Source: Branchiostoma floridae (Eukaryota; Chordata; Leptocardii; Amphioxiformes; Branchiostomatidae). From it: DNA of 64,000 nucleotides. The notes under the pieces were generated by a model that had not been told where the DNA came from, did not search any database, and was given only the letters and a program-made list of their open reading frames with translations. Shown here in pieces: positions 24,501 to 39,500 of the stretch (within the stretch, counting starts at the first letter, position 1; every line of letters begins with the position of its first letter). The position numbers and the translations under genes were made by a program. The DNA lies in assembly GCF_000003815.2 (NCBI RefSeq), contig NC_049984.1, forward strand, positions 14,341,314 through 14,405,313, given 5' to 3'.

Positions 24501-27500
24501 GATGCTGAGGTATATCTGGGGAAACCGTGACTCACAGCGCTAAACTTAGGACAACTGTCTGCTGGTATATCTGACACTATTTATTCTGTGACCCCTGTTT
24601 TCAAAACATGAATAAGGAGTGTCAGAGTATCTTGTATATAAAGCAAGATATCAGCACCTAGAGAAAAGGCAACTGCTGTATGCCAGGGAGTCTTCCCTAT
24701 ACATGAAACATTAAATGTACACTTAAATGTAGAGATGCTCCATTATCCGATACACATTCAAGTTAAGCTAACATTTTGAAAGAGCATAAAATGTTACAAA
24801 AGTCTTCAATTCTGGCATAAGTTGCAACACCACAAACATGGGGTGAAACAGTATCGATGCAAGGTTCCCCCCACATGTGGAAAGGTTCCGATCTCAAAGG
24901 AGACCTCCTGAGAATGACAAACATGGGGACAGTTTGACTAAGTGGGGCTTAAGGGCTGCCCAACTTCTCACATGTGCAGGACCAAGGCTGGACATGTTGA
25001 CATACCCTGTTGGGAGGTGTGAGGATTAAGGCTAATCCAAGTCATTTGCTAGGTTCTGTACACTGTCAGTTAGACATACATTCACTATGTTGCAAGAACT
25101 ACCAGTGAGAGCTTGACATTTCTAATTTCTCCTTATTTCAAATCAGTCATTTATAAAACCAATGTGTATTTCTATGTAGCTTGCAAACTTGCAAGATACT
25201 TACATTTTTTCAAGATTGGAAGATAAAGTATTCTTTCTGAAGATATTCTAGGCCCTTCTGAAGATATTTTATGCCCTTACAAGTTACATATGAAGAAATT
25301 TTATGCAAAGTTCCTTCAAAATCAACACCCAGTCTCATTGTTAGCACATTTTATTTCCTCCTTTTCATCTTAGAATTTACCTTTCGTTAAGTTGAACTGA
25401 AAAAAGCAAGCAATGTGTATTGTGCATTTGGTGTGGCCCTAATAAACAAAGGGACATGTTCTGTTGACTGGACATCAAAGGCTGCAATGTGACAAATGTG
25501 GCAAAGGACAACTGTGACTTTTTCTGCAGTGTCTAATGACTTTTGAAGTTGCGTTTGCCGTTCAAATAACGCTTAACAGGTCTTGGGTTAAGTAAGGTCA
25601 CACAGACATGTGCATTGATTTCTTAACCCCTGCCTCCTAAAGCGAAGATTGTTATTGTACAATGATGGCTAATTTTGCTATTCTGAGTGCCCTTAAACTA
25701 CACCGTCATATGCATGACTTCATATATAAAGTCACCTAAAATAATGTAATGGAAAAACTCGTAAATTTGTTCGGTGATTGAATCCCACCTTACCAATCCT
25801 GATTTTTCCGTCTTTCAGTGACACCTGCTTGGAAGAAGAAACTTTGAAAAGTGCACAGTTCAAAGGTTAATATGCAGGATTACTCAATGACATGCACTTA
25901 CATTCTGTGGACCCTGACAGTCCGTTCTGTTTGGGCGCCTCAGCGATGGTGGACTCCCGAGGCTGGCGGGTCACCCCAGAGGAGTACCTGGACTTCCTGT
26001 CTCCGCCATCGTCGCTGGTCTCAGAGTCAGCAGAGTACCTACTCCTGTGAATAGACACAGACACTGAGTCATATTCTTGGACTCAGAAGCACAATTTTGA
26101 GCAAGAGGAGTGAAGGAAGCCATTTACATCAAGGCTTTATAACTATCTCTTTACACAGACGGGAATGCCAAAAACTTTCTGCAACATACAGTCATGTACA
26201 TGTATGATCCACTGCTTAACAAGTCAAATGTTAAATGTATAATGTGATGTCACAGAAGCTGTGCACTGCTCATACATTGACAAAGACTGTAGTTAGACAG
26301 TCAAAAAGTCCAATTTTTGTGTTGTAAATTACAGTTCAACCTTGCTTCAGAATGAGTTTTAGAATGAACTTCCAAGCTATGAGCTGTATTTTATTTCAGT
26401 TTATTCCTTAACTCCATGAAAATGGGAGTTATTGTTTTCCGTGTGTCTGCTCGTCTGTGTTTCCAACAATTTTCTCTAGCAATAAAATGGACCAATTGTA
26501 ATGACATTTTGGCAGGTAGGCGGATGTTGGAAAGGCAAAGGTTCATTATGGTTTAGGCCTTGCAGCTAGGTGTCTCTGCAAACAATACAAGGAAAGTGAC
26601 AAAGCAAAACATTGGCTGTGATTGTATAATATGTCTTGGCCATAAATTGACCTTGACTTTGTTACCCACTTGTGTCAACCATTTTACAGTTGTGTAAAGA
26701 AGATGCACAGCAAAAGGGACAGGTAACTAAGTGTACCTTCTGGTTTCCCCGTCTGTTTCTGTGCGCCCCTTTGTTTCAGAGCGACCCTTTCCACCTGGAC
26801 TTGGGCTGGAGTCTCCTGCGTTCAGCGAGTGTCGTCTACTCTTCCTCAGGCTTTGGCGTGCTGAGAGCAAACACGAGAAACCAAGTATCAACCTTGTGCA
26901 GTAACATTAAAACATATGACACTGGAATAAACAAATGTAGCATTTTTGTACAAATATGAAAAGCTCACATTGTGAATTTCCAATGTTGAAGGCATACACA
27001 AGACACATACAGGTATTATCTCATAGAAGAGCAAATTTCAGCAAACACTTGTTACTCACCTTCATCGCTAATGGTTTGGCTGATGGTTCTTCTTGTTTTC
27101 CTACAAGAAAGAAATCATCATAATGATAATTGTACTTTAACCTTTAACATGCTGAGTTGTCTTCTGTCTATAGATTGCCTTTTGGTTCCAAGGTTAGGCT
27201 CCAGAAGGAATGTTAAATCAGTTTCAACCTTTTCCAACATGTTTTAGGAGGCGGCTAGAACACGTGAAAAGTGGAAGAGCTAGCAACCCCTCCCTTTAAA
27301 ACAGAAACAGCAAGGTATCTTGCAGACTTATGTGCCACTAGGCACTACATAGTTACAACAAAAACTAGAAGGCCGACATTTGCTTGAGAGCAAATACAGC
27401 ATATTTCAGCCATCTCCCTCATGCAACAATAGGCCTTGAGGTCGTTGACCCCTTTGGCCATTGGAAAATGACCCAAAAAATTCCCAAATATAACATTTTA

Positions 27501-30500
27501 AAGTGTTGCATGCTAAAAATTATACATGGGTCATTTGGATAAATAGCTAGAGCACGCCTGTACCAAATTTCGGGTCATTTGGTTGTAAAACGAGAGAACA
27601 GGAGCCAAAAATGTCAAATTTTTGTCAAAAAATGGCCATAAAATCGCAATATTAAGCATTATGTTGTACTGTATGGGAAAACTGTTATTGAATTCATGTG
27701 CACCTAATTAAAGGGCACTTTTAGACCAAATTTCAGGTCATTCGGTTGTAAAACGAGGGTACAGGAGGCAAAAATGTGCTTTTTTTGTCAAAAAATGGCC
27801 AAAAATCGCAAAATTAAGCATTCTGTTGTACCGTATCCCAAAACTGTTATTAAATCTGGGTGGGCATATGATCAGGGCACCTCTGTACCAAATTTCATGT
27901 CATTCGGCTGTAATACCGGGGTACAAGAGCCCAAAATATACATAAAAATTGACAAAAACCTCAATAAAATCATTTTCAAGGCAGATATGAAAAAAATGAA
28001 AAAAACACCCGAGGGTATTGGCTTACTCTACCTTTGTGCCAAATTTCAAGTCAATTGGTTCAAAAATGGCGGAGTTGAGTTAATTTGAAGATTTGACAGG
28101 AGAAAGAAAGAAAGAAAGAAACATTACGAATACAATATATTTCACCATACCTATGGTATGGCTGAAATATAACTACAATGTTCTGCAATACCCCCTTAAT
28201 GTGATTTTTCTCTCACCTTAATGTGTTCTGCGAACTTTCTGGAATATTTTCTTCACCATCTTCAAATTTTAGAGCCGTCTGAAAAAAAATAAAGGAAAAG
28301 TGAACAAAGAAATGCTTTCCTTACAACATGCAAAATGTATTATTTTTACTGTAATCATTCTTTATCATTAAAATCAATGAATCATTCATACAATTTTTTT
28401 ATATTCATCATTGAAAAAAATACTATTTGTTCACCTCATATATCTTCATCTGCTCCACAAGGTCAAGATCACTTCCCTTCTTGGTTAGATGTCTCTGTAA
28501 GATAGATTAAGAAAGATAAACATCACATCAGATTGTAGACATTTGAACAGTGAAAGCATACATTGCGTATATGCATGACAACATGCATGTTACTGAAAAA
28601 TGAGCATAGCTGACCTGTATGATTTTCTCTAAGCCCTGCTCCTCTAGTGAATCTGTGACATCATAAAAGGTGTCCTGATCAGGAACTGCATTCAGAGTCT
28701 GGAAAACAAAGCGTTATAATGTGAAAGTAAGAAATCCCTTATTTTTGGTGTGTTTGTGCTTCCACCTAAGTGTGTGACCTTGGTACTACAGCAAAATTTT
28801 CCATTTTTGCATTTTTGTCCCGGTCCTGGTCTTAGCTTTTTGGAGCTTTTGGGGTAAAGAAAAAGGTGTTTTATAGGTTCTCCCTAGTTATTACAGTAGA
28901 ACATTTTGTACATGCTGTAATTAATTTTTATTTTTTTAAGTGTTGTAATCTATCTCACCTTGTTGACCAGTGTCATGGCATACACAAGCAGCTCTGTATC
29001 TACTGCATCTCTCTCGTTTAGAACATCCATGATGTTGGACCATGGCTTGTGGCCTGCAAATATAATAACAGTGGTGTATGTTAAATTAAATGTTCTTTTG
29101 AAAAAGACTCAGTCTACAGCTTTTTTAGTTTTATAAAACAATTAATCAATATCATTATCATTGATAGAACCTTAGAAGTTGCTTTCAAAATTCTACTACT
29201 GCTATAACATCTATCTACTTTCTCCTAAAAATTCTCCCATCTGGCTATTCAGGCATTCAAACTCATAAGTCCATTGATGACAAAGCAACACACCACCTGT
29301 TAAGAACCAACCACACCTATCAAAAAGAGCTAGCGTTCTTCCTGATGCGAGTGGTTCAAACCTTATACAGTCTGATTTCTCATTTGATACATTGGAAAGG
29401 TGGTAATACCTGTTACATGTATATCAATCCTTCAGCATGTTTTAAAGTGGTATTTGATATTGACAAATAAATAAATTGCTTACCTCTGTCGTTGTCGACA
29501 GCATCCACAGCCTGTACGAGAAGTAGTGCATTGTTCTCTGTGTATTCCACAAACACCAGCAGCAGTTTCAGTGTGGTCTTCACCACCAGGCGGAACTAGG
29601 GAAAGAGAATGGGTTTGGCTACAGTTTTAGTATGAAGAGTTCATCAGTTCTATCACAGGAAAGTATAAAGTATTCTGTTCATAACACAGGCATGCAATGA
29701 CAGCCCAGCTTGGCACTAACTGTACTTGTTGCATTGTACATTTATTTTAGCTCAATGTTACATGTGTAAAGTGAGGTATACCTAATTCACTGATTGGTCA
29801 TCATTCCAAAAACAATCATTGTTGATTGGTCCAAATTCCCTACCAACATCTTTGATGGGAAACTACTTTCATTGGTCAATAGAAAGTCATCATCCATGAA
29901 GGACATCACTACCTTTGTTGACTTCTATTTACCACTTGCAGTCTAAATCACAGATAAGTTGTCAATTAGAACTAAAACTAATAACTAGTCCACAGAAAAT
30001 CTGATATAACTTGCTGACAGGGTGACTGTGACATCTTGGAAGAGAATCCCGTATGATGTCATCATCCCATATCTACTGTGTGACCTAGCGTGTCAGTTGA
30101 ACACAAAATGCTGACTTCAGCACATTCTACAGACAACTGGAACTCATGTTATTTGGAACAGTCTCTATACTGGACTGTATCGTTCCAAAAGGGAGACTAA
30201 CATTTTCCACTAGATTAGACTGTGTTCTACCCAATAACAAGCCTCTACTATCATATGGATCAAAGGTATATTGATAAGAGAAAGAGGACAGAATACATTG
30301 TACAAACTACTGTTATATAAACATCAACAACTGATAACCAAAGGAAGTAAACAATGGTTATCTGTTGCATGAGTTTTATTCTTCTAACAACTGTTTGTAC
30401 CAAACACTTAGCCATTACAAGACAGGATTAAAGATATTAAAAAGCCCCTGGGAACCCTTTTGTTGATGTAAATAGGTAGTTTAATTTTTTCCAGGTATCA

Positions 30501-33500
30501 GATTGTAAACGCACAATATGAGGATCGTAATTTTCAACAAGGGTTGCTATTTGTGTTACGTTTCATGTCTTGTCACTTGTTCACATAGAATGATAGAGGC
30601 TTTTCCGTCCTGTGCAAATTAGAGATAAAGTTCAAAAAACAATTTGGAACTTTCAGATGTTGGACTCTACAATGTTTCTTACACCAATACTTTATGTGTG
30701 AGAACATATAGCCAGTAAAGACACACAGTAAACACACTGGTGATAACGAGTGATGACAGCTTTTGTGTCTCAACCCTGATAAGAAATGTCACATTGTAAA
30801 AAAATCAATCACCGCAATGAATCAATGTCTATATATTTGATAGATATAAATTTATTTCTAGACTTTTAAAAACAACCCTATCAATATCTGTCTACATGCA
30901 GCACACAAATGATAACATGTATGTAATTAGGCAGTAAATCTGAATTGATTTGTACCACGTTGGCTGTTTTTCTCCTCATGGTCCGAGGTTTATCTCCAGT
31001 CGGCATCGACCCTGTCTCTAGGACCCCCCTGGGTTCCGATAGCAATCACGTTGTCTAAGAGGTCATTGAACCCAGACTAGCTGGTCCAAGCCAGCGCTTC
31101 CAGCTGTCGATGTCTTCAGAAGTAACCCTTCTTAACTGTTTCTTGTACTCAAGACTGATGAATTTCTACAGTAAGGGTCTTAGCTGTTTCCCTCACTTTA
31201 CTTGGCGGAATAGATAAATTTGGTCTGGTACATACGACAGTTGCCAAGAAGTTTTACACAAAGTCAATTCACTGTTTTCCTTGGAAACAACAGTCACCTT
31301 GAAGGTTGTGCTAATGATAATGTGGTGTGTTTGTTTTCTTTTCATACAGGTATACACGTAAATTCTTTATAGCTTTTTCGATTTTAACTTGAGGGCACAT
31401 ACATGTTGTAGTTAATTTTTCTGGACGTATGCCCTTACCTTTGATGAGATGAGAGAGTATAACCACTGGATAGTCTCGTTGTGGTTGATGACACCGTTCA
31501 TGCCATCCACATACAGCATCACCTGTCCCAAGGCTGCAACAACAGAACGCATTGTCACAAAATGTGGATATCAAAACACTAACTTAACATTGTTAAATAA
31601 TGTCATTGCAGGCATACAAAAATGGGTTTTCATCAATTTCATAAAGCTCAGATTTTTTAATAGATAAAAATCACTGTCCGTCCCAACAAGCAAGTTTCCA
31701 TGCTGGATGGATGGATTCTGAAGACAGTGCTGACAACAATATTCACCAAGGATCAGGTTCCAGTTCAAGTTCAGAAAATATATAAACCACCATAGACAAA
31801 AGGACTTTGCAAAAAATCACTGTCACCCCATCTATATACCTCTATTATTTCACTCTATGTCTTTCACAAGAAGGACAGGAGGTTAAGATCTTTCAAAGAT
31901 GTCCTTGTTTAAAAGCAGGCAAAATTTGTTCCTCCTAAGCTGACAGTGATAGCAGGAACATCTGACTGCTTGTAATAAAAAAAATCTGTTCAGCAAGGAT
32001 TCTGAAAACTTCCTAACTAAGATTTTTCATCCAGATGTTCTTGTCTACAACAGATTAGATTGCTGGCAACACCAACTGAATAAAGTTTTAGTAAAGATGA
32101 TATGTGACGCAATTCAATTAAACATGCAGCACTAAAAAATTACTGTCTTAATACTTAGAAATGCTACAACAGCTGTAAAATGAAGAAAGATTTAAGAAAG
32201 CAATTTTGTAAAGAAGTTTCAACTTGAGGTAGAGATGTTCTTGTATTACTTGTACTTGAACTTGCCATTGGCATATTGTACCAAAGGTCATGACAAGTAA
32301 CATATGGCAGAAGACATAAAACATTGAGATCTACCATCTGTTAACAGTTCTAAAAGCAACCATTCAAAGTCTCATTAAAAAAGTCTCAGAAGAGCAAATG
32401 TCTTTCAGAATCATAAGTGACCATGGTTATGTGCTACATACCTCTGAGAATGTAGTTCTGGTAGTTTTGGTCAGCCTCCGCTCCCACCTTAATAAGACAC
32501 GTGAGGCCCTCTGAGTTGACAAACTCGTGAACAAGGTCTTTGTCATCCTAAAGATGGCACATGGTAAAACAACAGGCAAAGTTTACAATCAGGACAGTCT
32601 TTCAAAATTAAACAGTTGTGAAATAATACATTGCGGCACACTGAAATCACAACAATCACGCACAATGTATGTATTCTTGTAGGTTATTCATTGATGTTAA
32701 AAGCTATAATTTTGCTTTACATTTGATTTACTATAAGGTATTGACATACTGTAAAAGGGAAAATGTTTTTGAGGGGATGTTATTCCGTAATTGGGAGAAA
32801 ATTGAGTGCTGGCTGTTGTCTTAAGTTTAGACCACCATCCAGGATTTTACCGTAAAAGAAGAAATGTTAACAACGTGTTGCTGCGACAGACGTCAAAATA
32901 AAACCTCTGTGAACATTTCTCCTCATTCAGCATTCTTTCTACTTGGTTAGTTCATATTACTGCACAATTCAAATCATTAACACTTAGTGTATAGTTTTTG
33001 TGCCAAACTCAAAACATCGCTTTTGAAGACTGTTCAAGGCCAAAACATTAGGCCCCATAACATGTTTCAGCTAATTGCCGTCCTAGAAACCCTCCAAACG
33101 AATCATACACAGCTGCAGGGGCAACCCTAAATACTTTTCCCACTGATGTCAACATTTCATTAGTATCACTAAAAGATACAGACAAACAGTTTAATTGCTG
33201 CGTAGCACCTACATTTATCATTTCTTTGCTGTCTTGATAACGTCTGAGGCACATTTCTACCAATTAGGTTTTGTAAATTTGACAAGGACTTGCTAACGTC
33301 CCATAAGAACCTGCTGTTACTATGTTTACATAACTCCAATAGCCACAGCTACACTTACAGTAAAGAGCTCATTAGCAACAGTATTCCATGTGGGCACTTT
33401 CATTAAGGCTATTCTAGAAATTGGACGTAGACGACTGTGGATTGAAGGGTAATAAATGGCAGAGAAAAACATCACTTAGGGACTTACTTGAAATATTTGC

Positions 33501-36500
33501 TTGAGGGAGAACAGGGCACGTCTTAATTCTCTGCCACTGGAATTCAGCAGTTTTTCTGCAAGAAATGAACAAAAGATTTAGAATATGGTTTTAAAAAGGT
33601 GTCAAAATTATGTAAAAAGAGATGTTACATGTCATTGATAATGTGAGATGTATCACCAGGTAAATACTGATAGATGCCATGAAAATGCTAAGTGTAGATT
33701 TTATTCAAACTTGGGTTTTATAAATTGAGTAATAGACAGTCAAGTAAGTATAGTGCAATAATATCAGTCTGATGCTCTTGAAATTCAAGCAAATTGTCAG
33801 TTTTGGAAAATATACGATAAAACAAGAAAGCATCGGAATAATGCACTAGATAAACCCAACATTAGCTAACTAGCCAATAATTATATTGCAATGGAATCTC
33901 CTTGTCATATATCATATATAACATATCAATTTTCAATATTGTGTTACGACGATAATATTGACATAATTATGCACATTAACACACCATTATTTCATGATTA
34001 TCAAAACTGAAGCCAAAGACTGTCTTAATTTAAACCTAAGTGCAACTTTAAAGTAAAGAAGCTACATCAGGATCAGATTAAAAAGCAAAACATTCAGCAT
34101 TAACTCAGATCTAACATACTATTTCTGAAGCCAAGCCAACATCTACTTAGCAACTCTTACGTCTTGATCTATTTATAGAAACCCTTCGGGCCAAAGTCAG
34201 TTGTGATTTTGAAGAGGAAGCTTCAATGATAGCAAGCATTGGTGAAGAAGTTGGAAACGATGGTGGTGTATCAAAGGGAGCTAGCCAGGGCCTACAGGCT
34301 TTGCACAGTGGACAACATCACCAAAATAGGCAACACACAACACAAGTCTCTCCTCTTACAAAGCCTTGTGTTTAATCACCACACTGGGAGAACTACAAAG
34401 TACTGGCCATTATATGACAAGACTGAAGAGCACGATTTTGTGTATTAAACAAGGAAAAAGTCAAGTTTTTGAGAAAATTTTAAACAAACCCTCAGGTATT
34501 ACTTTATTTATAGGATAAGCAAATTTTCAAATAAATTCAATTTTGTAAAAACAATCATTGAAGAAAACAAAATGATGCCCTGAAAACTCGCTATACATTT
34601 AAGTACTAATTTCAGATGTTGAGACTGCAATATCTGGAATAATGCTGATCTTTGCAGAAAGTCATTGTTTACAGAATAAATAAGATTAATGTTTTAAACA
34701 ATAAATGTCCCATACATCACTGCTCATTGCTGCAAGTCTTGACTGGAATAAAAACACACAGACACAGCAAGGCAATAAAGAAACATGAAAAAGATTGGAT
34801 AAGGACATTCAAGTTTAATACCAAGTGTCCATCATACTTCTGTTATAATGCGAAAAGTAGCATTTTCTTCAAAACATCCCAGACTATGCCTATCAGTCAT
34901 ATCAGTCAAAAAATGTAGGCCAACTGCAAATAAGGCATGGTCAGCAAAAGAAATACAAGATTCCCACGTTACCTATGAGTGCTTTGGCACTTGTCGTCCT
35001 TGCCATACTTCTGTGCGTTACACCAGCAACCTTGTAACATAGACTACAATAGCATCTTCTGTTGTGGACATCTAATATGCTGATCAGTAAGCCTAGCTAG
35101 GATGGAGAAGCACTGGCCATGGCTGCCAATGGGGAGCCCTGTAACCCTATCCAACACATTCCTACCATGTTCTAACTATTGTGGGACCGACTGCATGATG
35201 GGAAGGGCCATTGGGAGGAGGGAGGCTGGGAGCATGGCTCTTGTTACCATGCCATTAGCAATGATAAGAGCCTACGTCTCACACTGCAGCTGTTGGGATC
35301 CAAGCCTATACAGCACGTATAAAAACAAAATTAATCAAAATTATGGAAATTTGGCTTAGTAAAATTTTTCCTTTCATTACAGTTTCCCTATTTCATTATA
35401 ATAGAACAGTCCATCAAGAAAGAAGCCTGGCTGCCTTGAAGACCTGTTGCTGTCATTCAAACTGAGGACAAGTTTGGTGGCTATGACTTGACCCTGTACA
35501 GCCGACATGGAGGTGCAAGAATAATCTCCCATCTGTTTCTTACAACTTAACGCCAAGCTGTATGCTGATTAAATCAATACAATTAATCTAATCCTAATGT
35601 TCTGTCCCAGGTCCCATGTGGAATGCACTTGGGAGATTGGCTCTCATGTACTATACAGAAGTGCCCCCTGGCTGTAAAGAATAGAACTACACTGTACACC
35701 ACTTTCTTTTACCCTACACCAAGCTGTGCAAGTGGGTACTTTTTTCCTTTCTACCATCTGAAACCCTTCAGCTAAAATCAAGCTGAAAGGTACATGTAGT
35801 TTTAAAGGACTAGAGTAACAGTGTTGGTATAAGACGTATTGTTTGTTTGCCTGTTTGTGAGACCAAGTACTGCCATGGCGTAATACCCGTCCGTTGGGGC
35901 ACAAACCTTCGTCATGAGATAAAGTTTAAATCTGGCACAGCAAAGAACATAGCTGCAAGGCTGAAAGTCAGGCGTGGTTTGACGTCAGTCTCGTGACGTA
36001 AGGAGTTTGAGACGGAAGGCCTTGCCTGCAGAATGTCAAGGATTTCCAGTGGCAAGGAAAGGGATTAAAAACAGTGGCATGGCGTTTGTGGGAGTAATGA
36101 CAAATACATCATATTAACACTTGCTATTTTAAGTATCAATGGGAAAATACATTGTACTATTATGAGTTAATTTGATTAATCGAAAAGAAGCTTGGACAGT
36201 TTGCCTAGTGTCTACACTTATAAAATATTTTACATCCATGTATTTTTGCTGAGACTCAATTTCTTGGTACAAGGGGACTTTTTTTCAAGGTGTTTTAAGT
36301 AAACAATTCTGTAGTAATGCAATTTTAAACAATTCTGTAGTAAAAGTTATGCATAGGAAATGCAAGGGGCATTCACAGTTTCATGAAATGGAAAAAATCG
36401 CAAAGATAAAATCATCAAAAAAGTTTAATGACCTGACATTAATAATTCTTTTTGTAATGTTAGGTATGGAATTGTGAAATTTCTCACCATTTTTCTATAA

Positions 36501-39500
36501 AATCTTCCAACATTGTTTTCAGATGACACATTCAATGCTAAATCTTATCAGTTGGTTCAGGTATCAAGAGCAATGAAGCGACAGTCTAATCTTACAAGCC
36601 TTAGCCAACTGTAACAGTTATACATGAACCTGACATGGCCCCTGTAGAGCTGGTCATAAACTAGAACTGTAAAAGGCTTTAGCGCTATAAAAGTCTTCAT
36701 ATACAATAGCATTGGAAGCACTTATACACTGTAAGTGAAATGGGATAGGCCGTGGCATGCATACTTTCAGGGGGAGTGTAGCAACACTAGAAATCTGGGA
36801 AGAGCTTATCATGGTACAACATCCACAGAATCCTCGAGGTACTAGAACACGAGCATGGGGTGGATTAGCAACCTTCCTGTCTGTCAGGGATCCAGATCCG
36901 ATAAACATGTATAAAAAGCACCAATGTTGCTAAACATAGAAGTAGTCCCGCTAAATTTAGTTGTGTAGGAGTCAAGGAGTCGCTTTTTGATTGGAATATC
37001 TAGATTAGACTACATATATAAATACATGTATATTTATATACTGATGAATAATGATAAGGAATTCTTACTCCTCATAATTATACATAGGGGTTTGCCCCTT
37101 TTATGTAAGCCATAGGCAAGTTATCTTGATTTCTCATATTAAGTGTCTTACAGTTTGTAGTAAGGCAAGCAAATTTTTCATAATTGTCATCCTTTAACGT
37201 AGTGAAATTCATAGGAGCTTCTTTGGATTTTGATGTAAAGCGTTATCTGGACCCTCCGTGTAGACCCTCATACATTGTATCTGTGTCTCCTTGATTTCAA
37301 TGTATCCCATTAAATCTTTTAGGCTGCTGCCATGAATTTTCTAATTCTTTGCTTCCCAAAACCATCCCTGACTGTCTGACACTTTTATTAGATACATGTA
37401 GCTATAAGTTTAGTATAACACTTTACACCTTGCCAGAGCCCTGATGTCAGAGCAGATAGACCTGTAGGTCAGTTTGCACACCCCTGGTATAACCCCCATT
37501 CTGGGCTAACTATGACGCAAGTTTATGATGACTCATTCCGACTGTAACAGTTGGTACTGTTGGTACTGTTGGACACAGAATGCAGAGACTGTAGAATGTT
37601 GTTTGCCGAGCCGCCACCAGGTGATAGTGTTTGTACAGGTCCGCATGTGGCCGCATACCGGAGACAGTAATCCCAACACACGTCACATCCCGGGAATGTA
37701 CATGTACCTGGACTAGAATCAACTACCCCAAACCTGTCGGTGATGATCACGGGTCGAACACGGTTGAATTTCACGCATGGGGTACAATAAATAGGAAGGA
37801 CTGCAGGGCAGTTAATTACAATGTAAATTCAATTTGTAGTTCAAAGACATGCAATGCATTCACTAAACCTGAACATGATTTAAAATAGTTGGATTATTTT
37901 AAGAAATCTACAAATCTTTTCAGTTACCAAATGAAATGTATATGCAAGTATCTTTGAACAATAATCATTTCAGGCATGTAGTTTGCATCCCGTCTAAGCT
38001 GAAAGTCAGATATCAGGAACTTATAACAAGACTAACAAAAAAGTCTTAGTTGTTGGTTCAATCCACACATACTGTATAATGAGTTGATTCGCAAGTATAG
38101 CTCTGCTCCTTAGCAACAGTAAGATTTGGGGACAATAAACCAGGATTCGAGGAAATTCCTGTTAATGCCAGACAATGTTTTATCACAATGTTTGACCTCG
38201 TTCTTGGCTGTGGAGTTAACCCTCAGACAGAACTCCAGACAGGTGCTTTGAAATCCAACCCTCAACACTGAGCTTCAAACTTCTTAAGTTTCGCTCGTAA
38301 AATCCTGTTTTATTGAATCATGTCCAGATCGCTGCACCCAGGTGTTTAAAGGTCAGGTTTTGATCTAATGGAACAAATCTGTGCAAAGTTCAATACAATG
38401 GGAATTAGTTGTCTTCACATTCCAACCTTTACTAGTTTTAGTACTTGAACTTATCCAATGACAGTACTCTTTACATTCCAACCTTTTAGTACTTGTTATC
38501 CAATCACAATAGTCTTTACATTCCAACCTTTTACTTGAACTTATCCAATCACAATAGCCTTTACATTCCAACCTTTTAGTACTTGAATTTATCCAATCAC
38601 AGTAGTCTTTACATGTATGTTACAACCTTTTGTCTAGTAGCCTGAAATAGACATCACATAATCTTCGTCACCTGAGAAGTAAGAAATACACATTTCCCAA
38701 GGACTGAAAATATTGGCAACTCTAGATGAAGAACACCTGTATGTATTTCACTGTAAAAGTTATACAAACTGATAACATTAGTATATTACGTTCTTTATTC
38801 CACTGTTAACTTAGTTTCTTAGATTGCCTAAATTACGGACGTGCAGAATTGAATATAAACTTTGTTTTAGAGGAAAGCTGCACACTATAACTGGGGACAC
38901 AATGACCTCTGTTATAAACACTTTCTTTGCGGGTGGCTGGACGTATAGATACCCATGAAGGTAAGCAAATCACCTGTGAACAAAGGCAATACAAGACAAA
39001 CAAAACAGCAAACAAATCAGTTAGACTAACACCGCTGGGGTCAAAACAACAGAAGGACACCCTCCCAGGCTCGTATATATCAATGGTGTATGGTACAAAC
39101 AAAATGGGTAGCTAGCTCCACATGGACAAGGGCTGTATTCTCTCTACTCCAAACCACAGAATTCTTTGGAAATGGATCAAGATTTTTCCATTATCTATTG
39201 TAAATTTTGAAAATAAACAACAGTTAGTGATGTTTTTTTACATATCTAACGGTAAGGAACTGTTCAACATTCTGTCTACACATATTTAACCCACAAAAGG
39301 TTCGTGGAGAGAGACAACTTTTTATAACTAAAAGACTGTAAAACATATACAGTACTATCATGATAAACTGTTGGAATTTTTTTGTATCTATTATTACAGA
39401 TCATGTTTCTTGTCACCAATGAGTGACAGGTGTTGAGTGCTACCCTTCCTGCCACAATGGTGTTTTTTTGTGGGTAAAATTTGGTATTGCAGTTGTCCTC

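Larger units (their letters stand above)
29596..33487 (-). other. Introns 6-4 (29596-31438, 31534-32441, 32548-33487)
   Basis: AT-rich introns between DID exons. I see no further exon, repeat or RNA gene. Confidence 0.5.

Noticed and set aside
25794-25824. 31-bp exon-like segment in intron 14
   Set aside because: It has good splice sites, but inclusion shifts the frame and reaches a stop in exon 15. Left out of the main model; it could be a poison exon.
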